Positions 55,269 through 64,000 of a stretch of 64,000 nt of DNA are shown in pieces. Numbering within the stretch: the stretch's first letter is position 1; each line of letters starts with the position of its first letter. The notes beneath the pieces are model-generated. The model ran no database searches. It was not told where the DNA came from and worked only from the letters and a program-made list of their open reading frames with translations. The stretch is taken from NCBI GenBank assembly GCA_023525715.1, contig CM042010.1:159169407-159233406 (forward strand). The letters are read 5' to 3'. This DNA is from Cichorium intybus. Its lineage: Eukaryota; Streptophyta; Magnoliopsida; Asterales; Asteraceae. A program made the translations under genes and the position numbers.

Positions 55269-55420
55269 GTGAGGAGTTCGAATGAGATGAGAGGAGTTAG
55301 CAGGTGGCACTGGTCACATACTAAATGTTTGGCTATTTTGGGTTAGTGGCCTCAATTTATATTGTTTTGAGAAAAACCCTTATGTGATTAAGCTGTTTTA
55401 GTCTTTTTCTCTTGTTTTTA

Positions 55421-57390
55421 TTTATATATAATTATTTATCCACTTAATATGGTTTTTGCTATTTTAGTAAACGAGATTCTTTAAAGTGAAACAAAAATAT
55501 ATTCATATATTTTTACAAAGACCGAAATTATTAATCAAAACTTGCTAGATGTTATCCCTCAAAAATTACACCAGTTGCAAATTATCGAATCTGGATTTTT
55601 AAGCAATGGCGACCAATTAGTCGCAATATATATGCCTCTACTAATTGAGTTGAAAAAATAATTCTCATTCATCCAAGCAGCCTTGAAAATAATATTACAT
55701 TGAACCACACCTTCATGACAGCATTCACAGTAGGATTACATGCAAACTAAGCTTAATTGCCAAGTCTGTATGTATGTATTTGGACAGACTGCTAACGTCA
55801 AAGTGCAATGAGTTAAAAGACATCTCGTGTTCAGATTAATAAATCGGGCATAAGATCGATTGCAAGTCAATACCCCGCACATCCAACTTCACTAGAGTAG
55901 CTATCCATTCAAACCAACATACCAACCAAGAATATTTAACTTTAAGTGGAACATACTTGTTCCATCTTGTTTGACACATTTCATTAATCAAAGGTACCAT
56001 CAAGAAATTGTCGATTGTTGAACATAAGAGAATGAAAAAAATGTGTGTATCAATAATTGCCAACTCCATCTGTCATCATTCGCATCTATAACCTCATTAA
56101 TATTCTTAAGTAGCCCCGACATATCTTCATCATCTCTTCTTGTAACACTCGTCAATCCTGGTTAGGCGTTTAAACATTAAAAAAATCCAGTTAAATGTTA
56201 CAATTAATTACTGTAATTTATTAAATTCATTAAATAAGTAAACTATAATATTTAAACGGTTTAATAAATATTTAAATTAATTAAAATGGTTTAATTTATG
56301 TAACCAAAATGAATGCATGAAATTTGGTCATGTAAAATCATAGAACTAGTATGCATGTTGCCAAAAAAGCCATGTATTTTCACACAAAATGGAATCTTCC
56401 ATGGCTTTCAAAAACCAAGTTTATCTACACCACTGGGAAGCCACCACCACCACTATTTCCTTTTTTCGCTTTAAAAACCCTAAAATGTAAGTATGAAATA
56501 TTGTGTGTTTGTAAGGGTGGGGGAGTAGATCTTTTTCATCCCACTGAACCCACGCGCCACGTCAGCATTTCTCTCTCATATCACTTCCATCTTTTCCCAT
56601 CTTTCACCAATATTTCCCCATCTTTCCCATCCCACTGAACCCACAATGCCACATTAGATATTCAATATTTAAATGCATTTATTAATTTAATAAATGAATT
56701 TTAACATTTAATATAATATTATAAATAATAATAAAATGCAATTATTAAAATAAAAATCACAAATAGCATTAAATTAAAAAGTCAAATAACATTGAATTAA
56801 AAAAAATTAAAAACAACCTAAATACGGAAATTTAATTCTAAATACGATAAATTTAATTCTAAATACGATAAATTAAATCCTAAATACGAGAAAGGGTTTA
56901 ATAAAACCTTCGTTTCATCTAGATGATGAACCCCCACATCCCGCAACCCAGCGAACCCAAACATCCACCATTTTGGTACCACTTGCGGTACCAATGGTAC
57001 CAACCCTATCTTTTCTTGAACCTGCTCCATCGTTCTCACTACACCGTGCACCTAATGGGATATGGTATTGGTTGAAAGCAAATTATTCAGGTCTATTTCT
57101 ACATTAAAGAACTTTGGGAGACTCCGGATAGGTTTTGGAGCTTATGTAGCACTTTACAGTCTTGTGAAATAATTAAAGGTGGTTCATGATCATCTTTTGA
57201 AATTTTATAATTTGTTTTGTGTATTTTTTAATTGATTGATCAATGATCAATTTATACTTTTTTGTAGGTCGGGGTTTAATCATGATGGTTATTATTTGAT
57301 TGAATCAAGTTTTCAAGAAGAATGATACATGCGACCATTTCCCATTGCTTGCATTATGCTTAGGTTTTGAACTCCTAACATTGATTGTAA
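55421..57390. other. Spacer with LINE remnant, possible LTR end and small tandem repeat
   Basis: At 56069-55836 (minus) a frame contains MCQTRWNKYVPLKV and VRGIDLQSILCP, a zf-RVT-type LINE remnant. At about 56142 TGTAACACTCGTC resembles the outer end of a minus-strand Ty3 LTR, but no partner end was found. At 56817-56890 AAATACGATAAATTTAATTCT is repeated about four times. A CCCATCCCACTGAACCCAC phrase occurs twice near 56535 and 56625. No host gene was recognised. Confidence 0.45.
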
Positions 57391-57418
57391 CTAGTGTTGC
57401 TCTCGTGCTCCGCACGGG
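57391..57418 (-). mobile_element. Helitron-like 3' terminus, same family as 15952
   Basis: On the minus strand a hairpin (57402-57418, GTGC/GCAC core) is followed by AGCAACA and CTAG (57391-57394), then T. The hairpin core GTGCTCCGCACGGG on the plus strand is identical to that at 15965-15978. A GGTGGTCCAGCTT phrase occurs inside both regions (16553 and 58588). The 5' end was not found; the element may extend through the hexokinase and bZIP pieces or past the window. Confidence 0.5.
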
Positions 57419-59764
57419 TCATCAGGGGGATTTTGCACGTTTTCTAATATATTTGCATTTTATTTACAAATGATGTACTTACAAATCTTTACTTGGTATA
57501 GGGCACCATAGAAATCTTCATTTGAATCGTTTCCACATTTGTAGGTATATTTGGTTTGATGTCAGCCATCTTGTCCAATTATCTCTTCAACATTAGATTC
57601 TCCAAATCCAGCACTCGTAGAAACATCCTAACTGTAGTTCCGATAATCTACAGTGGCATAATAAGCGGTACTTAATGACATCATTTGAATGAAGAACAAA
57701 CTAATAAGTTGAATAGTTATGAAACTAAAAGAAACAAATCAAATAAATCAATAGCTTAAAAATACAAAGAACAATGAATCATAAATAGCACATAAATAGC
57801 ACTTGTATTTGGTTGATATATGTATAAAAATGTGAGTATGTTGCTAGTATACTATTATGGGCTTCATATTGTTATTATCGGCAAAGAATGTGAGTCCGTT
57901 ACAAAATGGTCATTTACCATGCGATAAAGTTTCACCTTTTTTTCCCAATTTATGCAACAATAAATTTTTTTACGAAATATGCAACAATATACTTTCTTCT
58001 TGTTGCCATGAAGACAGCGTACTTTATTTCTCATCAATAATACCAACGTACTTATATTCTTTCACCAATAATAGCAATATATAACATGAAACTTGTGAAA
58101 TGCTTAAGAGTTTCATTTTATATATTATTATTATCAATAAAGATATGTCAGTACATTGCTATTGTGCATGCCTCAATCCATAATTTTTGGTTATCATGCC
58201 ATTTTGGTTTATTTTTGACAGTTTTTTTTATCAAATTCGTCAATTTGACCATTTTGGTTTCATTTATAATAATGAACTTCATTAAAAACTTCTCACATGT
58301 AAATAAATCTGACTTTATGCTCTCAAAACAGAATATTTGGTCATTTTGACTATTATGATCAATTTTGGTACATTTGACCAAATTTGTCAATTTGACCATT
58401 TTAGTCTTAATTTATGAGCGTAATATAACAATGTACTCGTAATAGCTTGTAGTAGCAACATACTTACAATTCTTTACGTATCATGAAAGGCAAACCTAGA
58501 AGTCCTCAAAACCATCCTGCAAGAGTCGAGAATCCGCTCCTGAACGCTCAATCTAACATCCTCAACCCTGTTGGCTCAGATCGATGGGTGGTCCAGCTTG
58601 TTAAATGGGTCGGGGTGGATCGGGTAATAATAAAAAACTGACAATGTACTTTTGTTAGTTTATTTAATATAGCATCCTACTTCGAGTTTTTCTTATTACC
58701 TAAAAAAGACAACCTAAAAATATAATTGTCATCCAAAAATAAGCACAGACCGGGTAGACCGGTACAGTTTTCAAAGTATGATATCCTAATAAGACTTTTT
58801 GCATGTTGAATACGGAAACTTTTATATAGTCCCAATAATAACATACATATTACTATATTAGAGTAATAGAAAATTAAACCACCCTTCCGCGCGATGCGCC
58901 TGAAAGCTTCCTCCAAAATCGCCTGTGAAACCTTCCTTATGCTAATCAGATTGTAACTAATCTGCAAAAAGAGTCGCAGTTCTCAAATCAGAAAATTTGC
59001 CTTAAAAACAAATCAAAGAAAACACAATATTTTTCTTGCATTTTGGATGATTTTCAAGCTAAATGATAAAAAATATAAATGTAGGTACTACCTACTGCAT
59101 AGTCCAGTTTCGAAGGAGTGCTTATGATCTTTAATATTGTTTATTTCAGTTTCATTAAATTAGTTGGTACTTCTATTTTTTTTTACAACATTGTTTTTGT
59201 AGTTGATCCTACTTGGGAACCTTTTCGATGCAAGCTTGAGTTTTGGTTTATAGGGTACGTCTTTGCAGCAACTTGAACATTAGTGTTATAGAGACAAAAA
59301 GTACAGCTCGCGTCCTCTTTTCATCACGGGGAATGTACAAATTTGAAGGAAATTGAATTAAACAACGTTGTTTTAAAACATTTACCTATAATACCAATAT
59401 ATTTATATTCATTTACCTAATACAGCAACATACTTACAATTCTACCAATAGCAACAATATAAATAATGTTAGGTAAATTAAGAAAAAATATACCTTCTTA
59501 GGAGATATATGCTCTTCTTAACACCAAGACAGCCAACATGTCCTATCAATAGTTATTCAGGTTAACCATAAATAGCGATATCAACTTTATGCTTTTGCTA
59601 CAGCTTTTGAAGCTCTTTCTCCCAAATGGTTCACCAAATGCTCCATCCACAACGTAAAATGAAGTCGATGAATACCCCAATATATGATGGTTCACCAAAT
59701 ACATGTTTCTGTCTTAAGAAACGAAAATAATTCCATATTGATAGTTTAATTATTAATACCTCCA
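57419..59764. other. Probable Helitron interior with an unidentified exon-like block
   Basis: Repeated phrases AGCAACATACTTACAAT and variants recur (57830-58080, 59390-59460, also 61440-61720). At 58880-58951 (minus) a frame after TTTTTGCAG reads NLISIRKVSQAILEEAFRRI, which looks like an exon but is unrecognised. At 58200-58400 GTCAATTTGACCATTTT recurs as a short dispersed repeat. Confidence 0.35.
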
Positions 59765-60063
59765 AAAAAATGGACTTTTCAGCCTAGGGGAACCGTCTCA
59801 CCAAAAAGGACCGCTTTTTCGGCTATTCTAACAGAACTTTACGAAGAACTTCTACAAGATACATGCCCGAAACCGTTTTCTCAAAAATCTGAAAAACATC
59901 AAATAAATTATAATTATACAAAAATTAAAATAATTCAAATATCATATGCATAAACAATCTTTACCTGTTCCCCAGGGTTCAAATTGTCTGCATCAAGTGA
60001 CTTATTGTACTCTATTAAGGAAAGATGCGATGACCTAAAGTTACCCCAGTCCATGTTGATAAC
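59765..60063 (-). pseudogene. Two exon fragments of a hexokinase gene
   Basis: Exon 60063-59965 is flanked by AG and GT and reads INMDWGNFRSSHLSL, then DADNLNPGEQ. The next exon starts at 59888 with IFEKTVSGMYLVEVLRKVLL; a frameshift then moves the continuation (AEKAVLFGETVP) to another frame. In plant hexokinases the sequence around NMEWGNF, LNPGEQ and FEKMISGMYLGE is consecutive and in the same exon order. The remaining hexokinase exons are absent. It is a captured, decayed fragment in the orientation of the Helitron-like end at 57391. Confidence 0.78.
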
Positions 60064-61439
60064 CTATTCCATAAATTGAGTATGTAAATTTCATTCATTA
60101 ATTTATTAAATCAATGCTTATTTAGATATATATTTCCACAGGCATATTATGGTCCAAGAATGGCTGTGCCACCATACTTCAACCCAGCTGTTGCATCCGG
60201 TCATGCTTCTCCTCCTTACATGTGGGGCCCTCCACAAGTATTATAACATGCAAACAATTATCTCCATTCCTTGGTTGACCTTATTGTTGACTTTTTTGTA
60301 CTTGAAAAATCACCAAATCAGCATATGATGCCACCCTATGCTGCTTTCTATCCACACGGTGGTGTTTATGCACATCCTGCAGTTCATCTTGTAAGTCTTC
60401 TTGACTCCTTTTCTAATTTATAATGACTAAATTCTTTAATTTTATGATTTAGGAGGGAATTACATCAATCGATAAGAAACTGATGTTTGTGATAATACAG
60501 GAAAATAGTCCTCTGAACATTGATTCACCTGCCAAGTCATCAGGTGGTTCTAATAAGGGCTTGATGTAGAAATTAAAAGGATTTGATGGATTAGCAATGT
60601 CAATAGACAATCCATCAAATGGTGAAGGTGGAAACAATAATGGAATCTCACACAGGTACCATGACTTGCATGTGTATATTTGTCGATTTACACGTTTCCC
60701 ACATAAAAAGATTTGATTTTGATAAATGGTAAATCATTTTATTGAACAGTGGTGAGACTGAAGGTTCGAGTGAAGGAAGTGATAGGAATACAATTGAGGT
60801 AAGAATTAATTAATTATATTCTCGAACGTTCATATTTATCTAAAAATTTCTAATTTCTAATTTTAGAGAGGTAAAAATGGCCGGAAAAGAAGCCGTGAAG
60901 GGTCGCTTATTCTTTGTAAGTTCTACTTTACTTCCACATAAATCAATTTCTATTTTCTTTCTTTTTTTCCTATTAAGTCCTGTATGGATAAATTGGCCGA
61001 ATGGGTAATGATTTCTATATGGAGAAAGTGTTGTATACATAAAGAGCTTCTTTTATGGACTAAATGAACCGTCTGAATCTATTTAAATTACCATTTTACC
61101 CTTCTGTACAGAAATATGGTAAATAACAAATGACTGTACATTTTAATGATTTTACATTTAAAAATTGTTATAAATCGCTACAACCTTTATGTCAATAGCT
61201 GAAGCTGAAAAGGCTGAGTCACAAAGAGAAGATGGAGCTTCCAATAAAATGATGACAGGTGTCACTAATGTTGCGGTCAAAGTAGGACGGATTCTTTCTC
61301 CCAGTCCAATCTCCGCATTAAATCTCAAGAATTTTCCCAATACAACTGCTGACATCACTTCACCCATTGTTACATTGATGCCTAACGAAACACTTTTGCA
61401 GGTTTGTTTTTACACTTTAGCTAACGAAAATCGCAGAGA

Positions 61440-61740
61440 ATAGCAACATACTTTCCTCTCGTTACCAATATAGGCAATTTATTTCTTACCCACAATAGCA
61501 ACAAACTTTGATTTCTCTACCAATAATAGCAATCAATATATTTTATTGATCACATATTTCGATAGACAGAAAGTATGTCTAAAGATGATATAACTATGTT
61601 GCTAATATGAGTTACATATTGGGAAAAAATATAAGTACATTGCTATTATGGGTAAAAAAATGTAAGTAGATTTATTATGGGGTAAAAAATAAAAAAATTG
61701 ACTATATTGGTAAAAAGGGTAAAGAACACTTCTATTTCCT
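61440..61740. repeat. AATAGCAACATACTT-type dispersed repeat in a bZIP intron
   Basis: Phrases such as TAGCAACAAACTT, ACCAATAATAGCAA and TACATTGCTATTATGGG recur in both orientations, like those at 57830-58150 and 59390-59460. Confidence 0.55.
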
Positions 61741-62189
61741 GCAAGTTTCCCAGGTCAAAATACTGAAAATATATAAAAATTACATGGAAATTGTATCCTT
61801 TATGAATTTAAAAAATGTGATTAATAATGAGCAGAATGACCGAGAACTGAAAAGGGAGAGGAGAAAGCAGTCTAATCGAGAATCCGCCAGAAGGTCAAGA
61901 TTAAGGAAACAGGTATCAAGTACTTTTCGTGATTGCAATGGGCAAATATGTAAATTAAATTTTTTTTTTTAATTTTACAAATGGGTCGGAATTTTTATCG
62001 TCCAGGCTGAAGCTGAAGAACTTGCTGTAAATTGAAGCTCTTAACAGTGAAAACATGAGCCCTAGGTCTGAAATTAACAGATTAACTGATAACTCAGAGA
62101 AATTGAAGCTTAAAAATGCTGAATTAATGGTAAGACTAAAACCAGACCTACCACTGCATTATTACGTTAGCAAATTACATTTATAATCC

Positions 62190-62860
62190 TCGTGTATAGT
62201 TGGTTCTTGCAATATTGGTCCCAAAAGGTTTCATCTTGCAATTTTGGTTCTCATTTGAGGTTTTCGCAACGTTTTTGGTCCTTGAATCCAAGTAAAATGA
62301 TTTTATTTTACGCAGAGACCAAAAACATTACAAGGACCAAAGTTGCATGAGAAAACTTTTCGGGACCCAAAATTGCAAAAAAAAACTATACACAGGGACC
62401 AAAAACGTTATACAATCCTCAAATAAGGACCAAATTTGTAAGAGAACTTTTTGGGACCAAAATTGCATAAATGAGCTATACACAGGACTAAAAATGTTAC
62501 AAGAACCTTAAAAAAGGACTAAACTTGCAAAGGAAGACTTTTTGGGACCAAAATTGCAAAAAGTAGATGTACATAGGGACGGAAAACATTACAATAACTT
62601 TAAAAAAGGATCAAACTTGCAAGAGAAAACTTTTTGGAACCAAAATTGCAAAAATTAGCTATACTAAGGGACCAAAAACATTATACGAATCTCAAATAAG
62701 GACCAAACTTTCAAGGGAACTTTTTTTGACCAAAATTGCGTAAATGAGCTACACGCAGGAGTAAAAACGTTACAAGAACCTTAAAAAAAGGACCAAACTT
62801 GCAAGAAAAAACCAAAATTGCAAAAATCAGCTATACAAAGAGACTAAATATGTAATTTAC
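62190..62860. repeat. GGGACCAAAA-type repeat in the last bZIP intron
   Basis: Imperfect units of roughly 60-110 bp with GGGACCAAAATTGCA, AACATTACAAG and GAGAAAACTTTT. The same family is in U1A intron 4 (22805-23175). Confidence 0.78.
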
Positions 62861-63060
62861 TCTAGTTACTTAAGTGTATCTTTTTTATGTTACAGGAAAA
62901 ACTTAAAGAGGTGTCGTCTCTAAGCACAACTAACCTCATATCTAGAGTCGATAACAGTTCAGGAGAATTATATGAAACCAACAAAACCACAGAGTCTGGT
63001 ACAAAGCTACGTCAACTTCTTGACTCAAGTCCAAGGGTTGATGCTGTGGCGGCTGGGTAG

Positions 63061-64000
63061 TTATAAAATGTCATAATCATATAACAAATAAATGTTTTTA
63101 GTTGGTTAATTTTGGTCTAATCACCAAAATTGATACTACTAACAGTAATTAGAGAAAGGAAATGAGTCCAAGGTTTTTAGAGTTTGGTCTGATTGTGTGG
63201 TTTTAGATTTCTGAATGGCGGGTCTGGAATGATTATCTAGTTTCAGATTTTGCATTGAAACCGGCCACCGGTAGGTTAGTGTAATTAAGGTATGGTTTGT
63301 TTGTGTGAGATATAAAATGGGGAATTGGTTGAACGTACGTGTTATGGTTTGTAATAGGAATTCTGGTATCAATTATCCGTTGAATCTGTCAACGAAACCT
63401 TAGTTAGTAGTAGGAATCTGACATTCAGAATAAACTATTATTATTAAACAAATATCTATCTTTCTTGTTTCTTCATTTCTAATTAGCACAAATATCTATC
63501 TTTCTTGTAAAACTAAATATTCAATCTTTTGCTGATTAACTTCATAAAATCAGAGTTCGTAACTTTCAAAGCAACCACTAACATTAGGGTTCTGTTTTGG
63601 TTTTTAATTTTCTAAATTTGGACTATACCAAGTTTTAATTGATCAAATCAAACGTATCTCTATTCTCATTGGTAGCGAGAATTTCCGGCTTTTTTTTGCC
63701 GTATCTTGCCTATACACAATATATGATCTAAAAAGCTAAAATTCTTGAGAGAAAGAGAAGCTTACTTGTGAAGTTCCAACCATCAATTCAGGAGGGATTG
63801 ACACGTCAATAATGGGCGGAGATGGATTGCCATCCTGTTTTAGCATAAGAATATGAGGATCACATACCCAATTCAACTTAGAGGCCGGTTGGTTGCAATG
63901 TTCAATCTGTAAAACCCTGATCTTCTTGTGTTGGATTGCTAGGGTTTATTTTCAGTTTTGTTTAACGAAGAAGAGAGATAGGGGTTCAATAAACAAAATC
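63061..64000. other. Spacer and a possible minus-strand exon at the right edge
   Basis: Near 63754-63925 the minus strand stays open through IEHCNQPASKLNWVCDPHIL and SPPIIDVSIPPELMVGTSQ up to a possible GT donor. It looks like a coding exon but was not recognised. The rest, including the frame at 63139-63372, shows nothing. Confidence 0.35.

Larger units (their letters stand above)
52398..55411. mobile_element. Second MULE of the 30106 family, containing a hAT relic
   Basis: Terminal inverted repeats at 52398-52473 and 55331-55411 share CTAATC..ATAAGGGTTTT and AAAATAGCC blocks with the MULE at 30106. The flanks TTATTTTTA (52389-52397) and TTGTTTTTA (55412-55420) form a 9 bp duplication with one mismatch. 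Interior blocks shared with the other MULE include CTTTGAACGCT...GTTCATA, CCATTTAGCGGCT and TTTGAGACT..C.TGTTTCCATG. The repeated small motif differs: CACCTGCTAAATGCTC here against CTGCGTTTTCCTC there. TIR divergence is much higher than in 12046-15873, so the copy is old. Confidence 0.8.
60142..63060 (+). pseudogene. G-box-binding bZIP factor (GBF/CPRF type), N-terminal exon missing and frame broken
   Basis: Exons with intact splice borders: 60142-60237 (AYYGPRMAVPPYFNPAV), 60322-60390 (MMPPYAAFYPHGGVYAHP), 60501-60656, 60750-60798, 60867-about 60916, 61199-61401, 61835-61912 (basic region, KQSNRESARRSRLRK), 62006-62129 (leucine zipper) and 62896-63060. The first two are the proline-rich MFMR activation region. 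Damage: an in-frame TAG at 60567-60569 and a small deletion at the start of the zipper (after EELAV) that shifts the frame. The exons encoding the true N terminus are missing; hexokinase sequence lies 78 bp upstream on the other strand. GBF proteins bind CACGTG as dimers in the nucleus. This copy cannot encode a full factor, though the single basic-region exon is intact. Confidence 0.85.

Overview
This window is nuclear DNA from a flowering plant, almost certainly a eudicot. The signs are AT-rich DNA, GT-AG introns, plant-type spliceosomal and Mediator genes, and a dense mix of LTR retrotransposons, LINEs, a tRNA-derived SINE, MULE, hAT, Harbinger and CACTA-like elements and Helitron ends. Repeat style suggests a large-genome species, perhaps Asteraceae, but that is only a guess. 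Three host genes look intact: MED28 (21301-21941, +), U1A of the U1 snRNP (22471-29183, -) and a small LEA_3/SAG21-type gene (51358-51751, +). Almost everything else is transposon-derived.

Layout. 1-4070: a minus-strand Ty1/copia element (LTR 2671-3446) inserted into an older copia gag relic. 4071-11790: gene-poor DNA with a possible Helitron end at 6668 and a small hAT-like element (10601-11472). 12046-15873: a MULE with near-identical 135 bp TIRs and a perfect 9 bp target duplication. It carries two convergent genes: an intact two-exon GRF zinc-finger gene and an internally deleted MuDR-type transposase. 15952-20581: a probable Helitron carrying a type-B response-regulator exon; its 5' end abuts the MED28 promoter. 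21301-29183: MED28 and U1A, convergent. U1A intron 2 (5.3 kb) holds a palindrome of about 4.2 kb, made of two inverted copies of a transposon fragment with an Ulp1/SENP-like protease segment.

30106-42142: three nested insertions. A MULE (TSD TTTAAAAAT) contains a solo LTR (TSD GCAGC), which contains an intact, very young Ty3 chromodomain retrotransposon (32593-41567, TSD ATAAA, 1526-aa Gag-Pol). 42570-44355: a Harbinger relic. 44600-50160: a LINE split by about 2.7 kb that contains a CACTA-like end, an orphan exon and a solo LTR (45296-46644, TSD CATTC). 50801-51078: a SINE about 150 bp upstream of the LEA TATA box. 52398-55411: a second member of the 30106 MULE family, containing a broken hAT transposase gene. 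57391-63060: a second Helitron-like 3' end, then hexokinase exons (-) and a broken G-box-type bZIP gene (+) only 78 bp apart.

The leads most worth following are the palindrome inside the U1A pre-mRNA, which resembles the inverted-repeat architecture of maize Mu killer, and the MULE whose second gene is a GRF zinc-finger/membrane-anchor protein in the position that mudrB occupies in MuDR. All TIRs, TSDs and splice junctions were read by eye; no alignment or database search was run.
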